The notes below the pieces were generated by a model that was given only the letters and a program-made list of their open reading frames with translations, was not told the origin of the DNA and did no database searches. Positions 33,483 through 42,366 of a stretch of 64,000 bases of DNA are shown in pieces (position 1 is the first letter of the stretch; each line of letters opens with the position of its first letter). The position numbers were made by a program, and so were the translations under genes. The stretch is from Candidatus Poribacteria bacterium (GTDB taxonomy: Bacteria; Poribacteria; WGA-4E; WGA-3G). The DNA lies in NCBI GenBank assembly GCA_022821965.1, contig JAJECN010000049.1:1-64000 (forward strand), in the 5' to 3' direction.

Positions 33483-35429
33483 TTACCGATAGAACGAATA
33501 AACGGATACACCCCAGATAAGCCGAATCAGCACCCAAGTCCCACCCACAATGAATTGCCCAAGTATTAGCCCTAAGAAGAGCGGTAACACCCGATGATAG
33601 AGCCGAATGCCGCCGAACCTCAAGATCAGGTTTTTGATCGCCCAACTGATTAGCACGGAAAACCAGAGCCAACCGAAGGTCAACGTACTACTTGCGACCG
33701 CATAGCCAGTCGGATGAAATGGAAACATCGGAAAACGCTTGCGTAGCCACCACAGAAATCCTGTAAACAGAAACCCGACACCCATAAATGTTACCGCGGG
33801 GATGTTTGTTTCTGTTGGATAATAGAGCCATGATCGGAGCATGTTATAACCGCCCTTTACCACCCACGGATTCGCACCGTTCTTGTAGGCAACCGCCAGA
33901 TACGCCCAGAATGAAGCAAGGATGCCGAAAAAGACACCGCACATCATCGCCACTACCATCCGCCTTACACGCATGTTCGCCACTTCCACAAGTTTAAAAC
34001 CTTCCAATGTATGTGGCATTGGATGTGCGCGATAGCCACGATTGAACGCGAAGTAGAGCGACATCATCGTTAAACTCTGCGGTGGAATCATACGCGAACC
34101 AAGCGAGTCCAGAATAAACTGCCGCGGGTTTGCCACAAACATTTCATGGGTTGGGGGGCCAACCTCCGCCCGGACCCGTGTAATCCCCAGAGCAAGGAGA
34201 TAATAGATAGCAAAGTACAACGCTATCATCCAAATTGCCATCCCCCCGCGGTTTGAAAAGATATAGAGAAAAAGGACACCACCTATCAACCCTGCCAGGG
34301 GCCACCGGTAATCCGTTGTATCTTGTATTTCAGATGGAAGATGCGCACCTTTCTTTTCAGTCAAGTTTCTAAACATTGCATAGAAATGCTTACGTCCGCC
34401 GTAGAGCGCAAAACAGGCGATCGCCAGATACGCGCCGACCCCTTGCGGTCCATCGTACGGAAATCCCGGCAAAGCCTGTAACCCCATCGCACTTCCCAAG
34501 ACGCGCTCACCTTTCCAGAACAGGTAAAAGAACCAAAGCGAAAAGGACATCTCTAATGGCATTAAAAAGGCAAGTCCGACACCGAATGAGAGGATATAAA
34601 CGGGGGTCCAGCCGATTGCGCTCCACGGTTTTTCAGTGAAATAGATGCCAAGGTCTGCCTTTCGGACCGGTATCTCTGGGAAAGTTGGAAAGAACGCGTG
34701 GATGCCGTTAATCAGGTCAATGCTCGCTGCAATAGCGAAGCCTGCCCACAGCATCTTGTTTTTAAACAGTCGTCCGTCTGAGTGCGTCATCTCTATTGGC
34801 AAACGGACGATTGGATAGGTGAGCCGTTCCCGTTCGATCCACTGCTTCCGAAGCAATAGATCGATGCATATCATCACCCATATCAGGACGGACAGAAAGA
34901 TCGTCCACCATAAAACCGGTTCCCACCAAGCCGCCAGATACCGCGTCGAGTAAAAAGAAGCATCGCCGTCGTAAAAATCTTGCAGGATCGACAAATCGCT
35001 AAGTGTCATCCAACTCGGCAGATGCCGCCAAAAAAGTTGTTGCCATTCGTTTTCAAGCGTGGCAAACCAGAAGCCGTTTGGAATCACAGGCACAAGGGTC
35101 TGCATCATATCGTGTCCTGCGATCGCCGAAGAGATTGAGAGAATGACGTAGGTGGTGAGCAATTCTCCCTGTTTGAGTGCTAAGCGCGGCAGCAGCCGTT
35201 TGACCAGAAAATTTAGGCATGTCAGCACCACCAGTGTCACCACTACGTTGTAAATTAGCGATATCGTTGTCGGCAGTGTACTCCGGTAACGCAGATGGTT
35301 CGCCATAATAAAATAGGTGTTCGGTGGGATAAGTATAATACCGAGTAGGATTGCACGGAAGGTAACGCCTGGGTGTCCAGGCTGCGGTGTTTCTTGAGGA
35401 TTGGATGAATGTTTTGGTGTGCGCGCCAT
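33483..35429 (-). CDS. DUF6785-type multi-pass membrane protein, tandem copy A
   Basis: 648 residues, upstream member of the minus-strand pair and the same length as copy B. Conserved blocks: VTFRAILLGIILIPPNTYFI, HDMMQTLVPVIPNGFWFA, LLRKQWIERERLTYPIVRLP, ITRVRAEVGPPTHEMF and FRGYRAHPMPHTLEG-type loops. The copies differ most at the far N-terminus, in a loop after EKKGAHLPSE, and around the AYKNGANPWVVKGGYN loop. The spacer between the copies is 292 bp and contains no gene. A third, more distant homologue is at 13322. Confidence 0.75.
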   Translation of the reverse strand: MARTPKHSSNPQETPQPGHPGVTFRAILLGIILIPPNTYFIMANHLRYRSTLPTTISLIYNVVVTLVVLTCLNFLVKRLLPRLALKQGELLTTYVILSISSAIAGHDMMQTLVPVIPNGFWFATLENEWQQLFWRHLPSWMTLSDLSILQDFYDGDASFYSTRYLAAWWEPVLWWTIFLSVLIWVMICIDLLLRKQWIERERLTYPIVRLPIEMTHSDGRLFKNKMLWAGFAIAASIDLINGIHAFFPTFPEIPVRKADLGIYFTEKPWSAIGWTPVYILSFGVGLAFLMPLEMSFSLWFFYLFWKGERVLGSAMGLQALPGFPYDGPQGVGAYLAIACFALYGGRKHFYAMFRNLTEKKGAHLPSEIQDTTDYRWPLAGLIGGVLFLYIFSNRGGMAIWMIALYFAIYYLLALGITRVRAEVGPPTHEMFVANPRQFILDSLGSRMIPPQSLTMMSLYFAFNRGYRAHPMPHTLEGFKLVEVANMRVRRMVVAMMCGVFFGILASFWAYLAVAYKNGANPWVVKGGYNMLRSWLYYPTETNIPAVTFMGVGFLFTGFLWWLRKRFPMFPFHPTGYAVASSTLTFGWLWFSVLISWAIKNLILRFGGIRLYHRVLPLFLGLILGQFIVGGTWVLIRLIWGVSVYSFYR

Positions 35430-35596
35430 ATCTTTAATAACGTGTGTTGGGGTTTTTAGAATTTAAGTTAAAATCTAAAAAAGAGAGGTGCTACTGGAGG
35501 ATTTTCGGCGGAACTTGCCTGCCGAGACTGGTTATATCTTATCACATTTTTGGGAGCAAAATCAACACTTCTTTCAGTAAAACGTACACGTCCAGA

Positions 35597-36346
35597 TTAA
35601 GGATACATCTGTTTAAGCAGAACGGGGAAAAGCACGGAAAATAGCAGACAAAACAGTCCGATATTCCATATCCACAGGTGCGTTGGATCTGCACTGAGGA
35701 TTGATAGTAAGGCACATAGAGGACTCATTGCAGCTAACATCGGAATTGTGTCGAATGGCGGAAACGGAACGAGTGGAAAAAAGGTGATGAAGAGGATAAA
35801 CCCATAACTTATACTCTTCGCACGGAGCGGAGGATTCCATATACCAAAACCGATGCCGATGAACGCGAAAAAGATACAACTTACCAATAGCACCGCGCCG
35901 CATTTCACCAATTGCGGCACTGCCAAACCACCTATGTAACTTGAGAGTGCCAGTAGTGGAATCGTCAACCAGATTCCCCATACCGCCCAAATGACAACAG
36001 CACTCAGTTTACCTGCCAAGATTTGCCAATTTGCCAACGGCGTTAGGGCAAGCAGGGATCCGTTTCCGCTACCCTCATGTAAGCGCGCTTTGTGGATATG
36101 TTCTGTATGCCAAGCTTCAATTGCATGCCTCGGCACCCAAAATTGGATAACGAAAAGGGCAATGATGAAAAGCGTATACGCCTGTTTTCCGACATCGACT
36201 GCAATCCCTGTCCGACGGTGGGCATAGAATTCAACTGTCGCTACAAACAATAGCAATGCGAGAATGCATAGCACTAAAAACTGGATACGCCGATATTTGA
36301 CGGAATTGCTATAACAACGCAGCTCTTTGAGAATGATGGTTAGCAT
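35597..36346 (-). CDS. ABC-2-type permease-like membrane protein (orphan)
   Basis: A 249-residue protein with about six hydrophobic segments: one at 22-42 (RIQFLVLCILALLLFVATVEF), another at 56-74, a soluble loop with EAWHTEHIHKARLHEGSGNGSLLALTPLANWQILAGK (about 77-113), then four further segments. The loop pattern 'E...LALTPL...ILAGKL' resembles ABC-2 type permeases such as those paired with NosF/CcmA-like ATPases. No ATPase gene lies beside it, so the assignment is moderate. The start at 36346 has no strong ribosome site; the neighbours are unrelated. Confidence 0.55.
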   Translation of the reverse strand: MLTIILKELRCYSNSVKYRRIQFLVLCILALLLFVATVEFYAHRRTGIAVDVGKQAYTLFIIALFVIQFWVPRHAIEAWHTEHIHKARLHEGSGNGSLLALTPLANWQILAGKLSAVVIWAVWGIWLTIPLLALSSYIGGLAVPQLVKCGAVLLVSCIFFAFIGIGFGIWNPPLRAKSISYGFILFITFFPLVPFPPFDTIPMLAAMSPLCALLSILSADPTHLWIWNIGLFCLLFSVLFPVLLKQMYP

Positions 36347-36440
36347 AATGTTACGGACACGACCTCCGCAAGTTTCCTATCTTTACTCTCGTAAGTGCGA
36401 TCTCACGTTGTTGCGAACCGATGACGCTTAGGGATTTTCA

Positions 36441-36469
36441 TTGACAGGTTTTTCTGAAACTGTTATCTT
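36441..36469 (+). promoter_or_regulatory. Sigma70-like promoter for the Gfo/Idh/MocA gene
   Basis: TTGACA (36441-36446), 17 bases, TATCTT (36464-36469). The predicted transcript start near 36476 leaves a leader of about 53 bases containing AGGAGG before ATG 36529. Confidence 0.6.
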
Positions 36470-36528
36470 CAGTGTAAGCGAGACACATAAGATACCGAAT
36501 GTTTTATAGCTCACTCAGGAGGCTTTCC

Positions 36529-37719
36529 ATGTCCAAACTCAATATTGCTTTGGTTGGTGCTGGACGGCGCGGCAGTGGCGCGCATCTGCCTGTTATTGCA
36601 AAACTTAAAGATATTTACAATCTCGTCGCCGTTTGCGATATAGACGAGGAAGCAGCAACGCGCTACGCCAAAGAATACGGAGCAACGCCGTACACGAATG
36701 TCCGAGATCTCGTCGCTCATGAAAACCTTGATGTCGTTGATATTACTGTGCCGGGGGTCGCACATCATGCTGTTGCGTGCTTTATGGCAGATGCTGGCGT
36801 TCATATTCTCTGTGAAACCCCTATCGCCGTCACGCTCCGTACAAGCGACCTGATGATTGAAAGTGCCAAAGCGAATGATGTCAAACTTGAGATCGCCGAA
36901 AACTATTACCGTGCACCGCGAGAACGGTTTCTGTCAAAGGTTATTGAAGCGGATGTTATCGGCGATGTCGGTCGAATTTACCGCATCTTCTACGAAGGCG
37001 GTTATCATGGAATGAGTATGCTCCGACTCCGTGCGGGTGGTGAACCGGCATCTGCACTCGGTATTACACAAACGACCCCTGTGATTCCCATTATCGACCG
37101 GATGAAACGGCATCATACCAGCGAAAGGTGGAGTCTCGGTTTCATTGAATTCGACAACAATGCGACGGCTCTCATGGTCTACTCCAACGTCATACATGCC
37201 CGATCTTTGGGACGCGGACAAACCGGTATTTCACAGATTGACGGTAGCAAAGGCACTATTGTCGGTGAGGATATCTACGTGACACCTGCGGACGAATTAG
37301 AATCTGGCGCGAAAGGCATCGCTTACCGCCCTAAACGCTCCATGATTGATGTTGATGGTGTTGACGTGATTGAGAATATCTCATTAGAACTTCCCGATCA
37401 GACCGTCACGTGGGAAAACCCGCTCAAGAACTATCCACTCTCCGAGGGGCAGATTGCCGTGGCTGATGAACTCCTCAGCATTTCCACGGCTGTGCTTAAC
37501 AATACAGAACCCGAATACGGGGCAGCACTCGCTCGGCAGGACCAAGAGATGAACATCTCAATGAGTGAATCTGGCAATCGCAGCAAAGAGACCATCACGT
37601 TCCCGCTGACGGAGTTGACCGAAACGGAGCGTAGCACCCACGAGAGTTATCAACAACAACACGGGCATCCGATTGAAGACATTGAAGCCGGGATTGATAC
37701 ATTCTTCCCACGCCGCTAA
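36529..37719 (+). CDS. Gfo/Idh/MocA-family oxidoreductase with altered EKP motif
   Basis: ATG 36529, with AGGAGG eight bases upstream, is chosen over the in-frame ATG 36499. 396 residues. N-terminal Rossmann fold: LNIALVGAGRRGSGAHLPVI (residues 4-23). The second domain holds the GRIYRIFYEGGYHG and WSLGFIEF strands. Family members use NAD(P) to oxidise or isomerise sugars and have a Lys in the E-K-P motif that binds substrate; here the motif reads CETPIA (E96-T97-P98), so the catalytic Lys is absent. It may be a non-catalytic or reassigned member. It is monocistronic behind the 36441 promoter. Confidence 0.8.
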   Translation: MSKLNIALVGAGRRGSGAHLPVIAKLKDIYNLVAVCDIDEEAATRYAKEYGATPYTNVRDLVAHENLDVVDITVPGVAHHAVACFMADAGVHILCETPIAVTLRTSDLMIESAKANDVKLEIAENYYRAPRERFLSKVIEADVIGDVGRIYRIFYEGGYHGMSMLRLRAGGEPASALGITQTTPVIPIIDRMKRHHTSERWSLGFIEFDNNATALMVYSNVIHARSLGRGQTGISQIDGSKGTIVGEDIYVTPADELESGAKGIAYRPKRSMIDVDGVDVIENISLELPDQTVTWENPLKNYPLSEGQIAVADELLSISTAVLNNTEPEYGAALARQDQEMNISMSESGNRSKETITFPLTELTETERSTHESYQQQHGHPIEDIEAGIDTFFPRR

Positions 37720-37886
37720 TATCATAGCACGTTATGTGAGAGAATTCAAATGTTTTCGCCGATGGCAAGACGGTTCAACTTTCCGCTTGTAAGTTGTGGG
37801 AATGGTGTGCTTGTAAAGGCTTTTTTAATCCGAGGTGCTTGGTTTAGAATCCTGCTTTCAAATGTCAGCGATTTATAAAAAATTAA

Positions 37887-37915
37887 TTGCCAACACGTCA
37901 ATTTTATGCTATACT
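37887..37915 (+). promoter_or_regulatory. Sigma70-like promoter of the tat operon
   Basis: TTGCCA (37887-37892), 17 bases, TATACT (37910-37915), about 48 bases before tatA with AAAGGAGG in between. Confidence 0.65.
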
Positions 37916-37963
37916 TTAGATAGCAAGCAAATTGCCATATCTCATCAAAGGAGGGATAAAGAC

Positions 37964-38179
37964 ATGGGTGGAATCGGCGGAATGGAGATATTTATAATCC
38001 TTGTGGCTGCACTTGTCATTTTCGGACCGAAAAAGTTGCCGGAAATGGGACGTTCGCTTGGAAAGGCTATCCGAGAATTTAAGAGTGCTGGTAACGATCT
38101 CCAGGATGAATTGACAAAAGCAGCAAATGAAATAGATAAAGAAAAAGATCCAAACATCAAGCCTCCGAACCCCTCTTAA
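37964..38179 (+). CDS. tatA: Twin-arginine translocase subunit TatA/TatE
   Basis: ATG 37964 follows AAAGGAGGGATAAAGAC. The frame's upstream extension to 37835 spans the promoter and is not coding. 71 residues: a short N-terminal transmembrane helix (MEIFIILVAALVIFG, about 7-21), the hinge FGPKKLPEMGRSLG, then an amphipathic helix and an acidic/basic tail. TatA oligomers form the channel for folded proteins carrying RR signals. It is followed 26 bp later by tatC, and no separate tatB is present, the minimal TatAC arrangement. Confidence 0.92.
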   Translation: MGGIGGMEIFIILVAALVIFGPKKLPEMGRSLGKAIREFKSAGNDLQDELTKAANEIDKEKDPNIKPPNPS

Positions 38180-38205
38180 TCACGAATCTCGCGACGGGAC
38201 GCACT

Positions 38206-39027
38206 ATGGAATCTAACGAAGTTGCAATGACCTTCTGGGAACATCTTGAGGAGCTCCGGCGGCGAATTATTATCTCTGCTATCGCAATCGCCGTTTTTAC
38301 GGTGTTATGTTTATCTTTTAGTGGACCCATTGAGAAGGTTGTTATGTTCCCGTTGGGGACTTCGATGAATACACTGATTGCGAACGCTATTGATGCCACA
38401 GTGGGTTCTGAGGGGTCAACGTTAGGTTTTTTCGCAATCGCTTTGCGTGCTGGAACCTCCAGCGTCAACGCTGAGCTCATGAAAGTCGGTCCCTTAGAAG
38501 GTATCATGGCATACCTGAAATTGGGGATTACTGCCGGTATTTTGCTGGCACTACCGATAATCATTTATCAGGCTTGGGCATTCATTTTTCCGGCGTTGAA
38601 TCGTGAGGAGCGGCGATTCGCCGTGCCGCTTTTTCTAATTATCGTCGTGTTTTTCACCATCGGCACTGTTTTCGCCTATTTTATTGTTGTACCTGTAATC
38701 TTACATTTCTCTGCACAACTGTTCCCACAGATGCCGAATAGATGGGATTTGGAAAATTATATAAACCTTGTAACGAAGTTAATCTTAGGATTCGGTATCG
38801 CGTTTGAGTTGCCAATAGTAATGGCATTTCTGTCCCGGATCGGTGTGATTGACGCACGGGGCTTCCGTGAAAAACAGAACTATGCGTTGTTGGGGATCTG
38901 TGTGATGTCAGCCCTATTGACCCCTGCAGATCCGTGGTCAATGCTGCTGATGGCAATACCACTCTTTCTTTTATATCAACTCGGTATTTTCTTCGCTTAC
39001 CTCGTTGAAAAGGAGTCTGAAATATAA
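38206..39027 (+). CDS. tatC: Twin-arginine translocase subunit TatC
   Basis: 273 residues beginning MESNEVAMTFWEHLEELRRRIIIS, the family's cytoplasmic N-terminus with H-L-x-E-L-R-x-R for RR-signal recognition. It has six membrane helices and the conserved blocks YQAWAFIFPALNREERR and FGIAFELPIVMAFLSRIGV. A longer-than-usual first periplasmic loop (about residues 45-105) is present, as in several non-proteobacterial TatC. The stop codon TAA overlaps the ATG of the next gene by one base. Confidence 0.93.
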   Translation: MESNEVAMTFWEHLEELRRRIIISAIAIAVFTVLCLSFSGPIEKVVMFPLGTSMNTLIANAIDATVGSEGSTLGFFAIALRAGTSSVNAELMKVGPLEGIMAYLKLGITAGILLALPIIIYQAWAFIFPALNREERRFAVPLFLIIVVFFTIGTVFAYFIVVPVILHFSAQLFPQMPNRWDLENYINLVTKLILGFGIAFELPIVMAFLSRIGVIDARGFREKQNYALLGICVMSALLTPADPWSMLLMAIPLFLLYQLGIFFAYLVEKESEI

Positions 39028-39800
39028 TGGCTAAGGAGCCTTTACAGCAACAACTCGCTTTGCTCTATCAGTTACAAACGCGCGACCAAGAACTCTTGTC
39101 AATGCAAGAGAAACTTCAAACTATCCCGCGTCAGATTGAACAATTGGCGGCGGAGGTCCAGCGGTATGAGGAAGATATTGAAGCAAAATCAGCAGAGCTC
39201 GCGGAGACAGAAAGAGTGCAGCGGTCCAAGAACGCTGAGATTGAAATGAACAGTGTTCAACGCGAAAAGTATAGAGACGAACAGCGAACTGTCACCTCAA
39301 ACGAAGCATATACCGCCTTGGAACGACAAATCGAATTTCTTGATGAGCAAGACGGAGCAGCTGAGGACGTTATATTGACTCTTATGGAAGAGAGCGACCG
39401 TCTGAAGGAAGAATTGACGGAACTGGAAGTTGAGATCAACAAGGAAAAAGAGAAAACGGCTGCCGAAACTGAACAACTTCAACAAGAACTGCACGCCTTA
39501 AAAGCTGGAAGAGATGAGAAGTTAAAACAGCGGAAAGCGTTTCTTCCGAAAGTTGACAAGGAACTCAGAGACGAATACCACCGCTGGATGAAGGCGCAGC
39601 TTGCAGCCCGATCGAGTGCCGTGCGAACACAAGCCGGTTTCGTCGCCTTGGAGGAGAATGGCACCTGTGGCAGCTGCCGTATTGCTATTCAACCGCAGAC
39701 GCTCAAAGAGGCTCAAAAGTATGAGAAGCAGGTTTACTGTTCAAGTTGTAAAAGGCTACTCTACATCGAGCCTGCCGAATCTGATGCTGAATCCTCATAG
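39027..39800 (+). CDS. Coiled-coil protein with C4-type zinc ribbon (DUF164 family)
   Basis: 257 residues: a long coiled coil (about 1-185; QLYQLQTRDQELLSMQEKL and later K/E-rich heptads) followed by the zinc ribbon NGTCGSCRIAIQP...VYCSSCKRLLY (Cys pairs at about 213/216 and 237/240). Members of this widespread family are thought to bind nucleic acids or act in secretion/flagellar contexts; its role here is unknown. It starts on the last base of the tatC stop, so it is translationally coupled to the tat operon. Confidence 0.85.
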   Translation: MAKEPLQQQLALLYQLQTRDQELLSMQEKLQTIPRQIEQLAAEVQRYEEDIEAKSAELAETERVQRSKNAEIEMNSVQREKYRDEQRTVTSNEAYTALERQIEFLDEQDGAAEDVILTLMEESDRLKEELTELEVEINKEKEKTAAETEQLQQELHALKAGRDEKLKQRKAFLPKVDKELRDEYHRWMKAQLAARSSAVRTQAGFVALEENGTCGSCRIAIQPQTLKEAQKYEKQVYCSSCKRLLYIEPAESDAESS

Positions 39801-39840
39801 GGTGGGTATACATCTACAGGTGAGGATTGAAATCTACCGC

Positions 39841-39866
39841 TTTGCTGATTGCTGATAACTGACGAC
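39841..39866. repeat. Dispersed TTGCTGATTGCTGATAACTG repeat
   Basis: TTTGCTGATTGCTGATAACTGACGAC lies in the gap before the cupin gene and matches the family at 13285, 33421 and 47308 (reversed). Confidence 0.4.
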
Positions 39867-39905
39867 TATAACAACATATATCTAAACAGGAGGCATTCAC
39901 AACCA

Positions 39906-40232
39906 ATGCCCTTTTTTGTTATTGATGAGCAACCCGAAAAGCAGGTTTTTGAAGGAGCAAGTATTCGGACACTTCACGGCGAAAAACTGATGATGTCCTT
40001 TGTGAACCTACAACCCCATAGTGTCGTTGCCGAACATAGCCATCCCCATGAACAGATGGGAATGGTACTTGAGGGAACATTTGAGCTCTCCATTGATGGA
40101 GACTCCCGGATACTCAAAAAGGGTGACGCTTACCTTATCCCTTCCAATGTGAAGCACAGCGCGAAGGCTTTTGAAGAGCCTGCTGTCGCACTTGATATCT
40201 TTAGTCCGCCACGCGAAGATTATAAATCATGA
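39906..40232 (+). CDS. Cupin-domain protein
   Basis: ATG 39906 with AGGAGG 11 bases upstream; 108 residues. A single conserved-barrel cupin: motif 1 HSVVAEHSHPHEQMGMVLEG (metal-binding His/His/Glu-type ligands) and motif 2 KKGDAYLIPSNVKHS. Small cupins of this kind bind a metal and act in sugar or aromatic metabolism, or as sensors. Its ATGA end overlaps pgeF by four bases, so the two genes are coupled. Confidence 0.87.
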   Translation: MPFFVIDEQPEKQVFEGASIRTLHGEKLMMSFVNLQPHSVVAEHSHPHEQMGMVLEGTFELSIDGDSRILKKGDAYLIPSNVKHSAKAFEEPAVALDIFSPPREDYKS

Positions 40233-40984
40233 AGTTGTATCGCCCGATTCAGGAACTTCAAATGACCGACGTTGTCACTGCTGGTATTAGTCTACGCCAT
40301 GGTGGTGTTAGTCGTGCCCCTTATACGTCCTTGAATCTTGCTGAGCATGTCGGTGATGATGAGAGTGCCGTTGCAGCTAATAGGGATATGCTCTTTCAAC
40401 AAGCCAATTTAAAGAATCTACACTATTGCTGTCAAATTCATAGTGCTTCCGTCATAGATATAGATAACGGGGCAGGAACGATACCAGAGGATCCCCCGGA
40501 AGCAGATGCACTTGTTTCTACCGATCGCGAAACTGCTTTAGGCATTTTTACTGCGGATTGCGTCCCTATTTTCATTTTAGATCACGCGACCCCTGCTATC
40601 GGTATCGCGCACGCTGGCTGGAGGGGTACCTTTGCCCGAATTGCCGTAAATACGCTCGCACAAATGAAAGCGAGTTTCGGAACTCTTGCTACAAACTGTC
40701 AGATTCATTTGGGTCCCTCTATCCAAAAATGTTGCTATACGGTTAGCACGGAGTTGCTCGATCAATTTGCAGAACGTTTCGGTAGCACCGTACACGATGG
40801 CAAAAACCTGAGTCTGCAAGATGCCAACCTTAACCAATTGGTTGAAGCAGGCTTACCTCCCACCTCCATTTCAGTGTCTCCACTTTGCACCGCTTGTCGC
40901 ACGGATCTCTTTTATTCACATCGGGCTGAGAACGGACGAACAGGTAGGATGCTCTCATTTATCCAACTTAATGCCGGGAGCTGA
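40229..40984 (+). CDS. pgeF: Peptidoglycan editing factor PgeF (YfiH/laccase-domain family)
   Basis: 251 residues of the multicopper-polyphenol-oxidase/YfiH family. It has the zinc-binding residues in HSASV, TADCVPIFI and HAGWRGTF, plus IHLGPSIQKCCYTV and the end CTACRTDLFYSHRAENGRTGRMLSFI. Homologues remove mis-incorporated residues from peptidoglycan precursors or act on purine nucleosides. It overlaps the cupin gene by four bases. Confidence 0.9.
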   Translation: MKLYRPIQELQMTDVVTAGISLRHGGVSRAPYTSLNLAEHVGDDESAVAANRDMLFQQANLKNLHYCCQIHSASVIDIDNGAGTIPEDPPEADALVSTDRETALGIFTADCVPIFILDHATPAIGIAHAGWRGTFARIAVNTLAQMKASFGTLATNCQIHLGPSIQKCCYTVSTELLDQFAERFGSTVHDGKNLSLQDANLNQLVEAGLPPTSISVSPLCTACRTDLFYSHRAENGRTGRMLSFIQLNAGS

Positions 40985-41088
40985 AGTCTATCCTATAACT
41001 ACTGGCTTGTTGGACGCGATCTCCACTTCGATTTTATCTATTCCAATCCCGTTTTCCGTTGGAAGAACAAATCCTCGAAATGAAAAAT

Positions 41089-41117
41089 TTGCATCTCGTC
41101 TAAAAATATGGTATTAT
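41089..41117 (+). promoter_or_regulatory. Sigma70-like promoter before the 41278-46681 gene run
   Basis: TTGCAT (41089-41094), 17 bases, TATTAT (41112-41117), in the 293-bp gap after pgeF. The leader to ATG 41278 is about 155 bases. Confidence 0.5.
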
Positions 41118-41277
41118 TAATGACAAAATACAGCGATCTTATCGTATTGCCTACCGCTGTAACTTCGCTGGATTTGTAACGTTATTTTCCTTGAGACATT
41201 CCAACTTGTTTAGGTGCAATAATTCCTTCAAATTCGTTATTGGGCGGTGATTTGACACATAACTGGAGAAATTGAAG

Positions 41278-41556
41278 ATGCGCGTGCTCTTCGCAATATT
41301 ATCAGTTATTACAGGCATCATCGGGTTTGTTTTTATTGTGGGGGGTATTCGGCATCCTTCAAAATATCAGAAGGTTTTGTCGGAAAACGTGAGCGCGGCA
41401 CAGGTCACGCAGGTTTATACGGAAGCAACGCATGAGATAGTCGTTGGTATTGGTGTTGTTAGTATAGCCGTTCTAATCGCCGTTATCGGTATATTCTTTC
41501 ACGTGAGCAAGCCTTTAAGTCCAGATACGCAATCAACAGACGATCCTGAAAACTGA
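41278..41556 (+). CDS. Small two-helix membrane protein
   Basis: ATG 41278 with GGAG ten bases upstream is preferred to TTG 41272. About 92 residues with two hydrophobic helices, residues 3-24 (VLFAILSVITGIIGFVFIVG) and about 62-83 (VGIGVVSIAVLIAVIGIFF), joined by a soluble segment that may be extracytoplasmic (RHPSKYQKVLSENVSAAQVTQVYTEATHE). Family not recognised. It opens the yggS-proC-yggT run. Confidence 0.6.
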   Translation: MRVLFAILSVITGIIGFVFIVGGIRHPSKYQKVLSENVSAAQVTQVYTEATHEIVVGIGVVSIAVLIAVIGIFFHVSKPLSPDTQSTDDPEN

Positions 41557-41629
41557 CGAGTCCTTTGATTTGAACCAATTTTGGAATTAAGATGCTTCGG
41601 GGTTGCAGGACTAAATGGGGACGTGCTAA

Positions 41630-42358
41630 GTGAACTCGATTGTCGATAATCTCTCCAGTATCAATGAACGTATTGCCAACGCGGCTGAACGGAGTAGACG
41701 TACACCGGATTCAATAAAACTCGTTGCTGTCACAAAGGGGCGTTCAGTACCAGAAATTCAGGCGGTTCTCGCCGCCGGTGCTACAGACATCGGGGAAAAC
41801 CGAGTGCAAGAGGCGCGACAGAAGTACACGCCAGTCAATGCATTCATAGATGCTTCAGGTGCTGCTTCCAGTGATAAAACCTACCGTTGGCATCTCGTTG
41901 GACATTTGCAGAGAAATAAGGTTAAAACCGCATTAGAGATGTTTTCGCTGATTCATTCAGTTGACAGTTTGCGGCTTTTGGCAGAAATAGCACGCCGGTC
42001 TGAAGAACGATCACAACAGACCGATGTTTTAATTCAGGTAAATACAACTCGCGAGGAAAGTAAATACGGATTGGCAGCAGATGATTTACTTCAGTTCATT
42101 GAAGACGCACAAGCATATCCGGCGGCGCGCATCGTTGGATTGATGACAATGGGACAGTTAACGCCTTCACCGGACGCGAACCGTCCCGCTTTTGCTTTGC
42201 TGAGATCGCTTGCTGAAAAGATAGAAATCCAAAAGTTCCCCAGGGTTACCATGCAATATCTCTCGATGGGAATGACGAATGATTTTGAGGTTGCCGTTCA
42301 AGAGGGGGCGAATCTCGTTAGAATTGGCAGGGCGATCTTCGAGTTTTCAAAGGAATAA
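41630..42358 (+). CDS. yggS: YggS-family PLP-binding protein
   Basis: 242 residues from GTG 41630. A PLP-binding TIM barrel of the YggS/PROSC family: SIKLVAVTKGRSVPEIQAVL with the PLP Lys, IGENRVQEARQKY, WHLVGHLQRNKVKTAL, IHSVDSLRLL, LIQVNTTREESKYG and the final LSMGMTNDFEVAVQEGANLVRIGRAIF. It maintains vitamin B6 homeostasis. It is followed by proC and yggT, the order seen in many bacteria. Confidence 0.93.
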   Translation: MNSIVDNLSSINERIANAAERSRRTPDSIKLVAVTKGRSVPEIQAVLAAGATDIGENRVQEARQKYTPVNAFIDASGAASSDKTYRWHLVGHLQRNKVKTALEMFSLIHSVDSLRLLAEIARRSEERSQQTDVLIQVNTTREESKYGLAADDLLQFIEDAQAYPAARIVGLMTMGQLTPSPDANRPAFALLRSLAEKIEIQKFPRVTMQYLSMGMTNDFEVAVQEGANLVRIGRAIFEFSKE

Positions 42359-42366
42359 TTAAAAAT

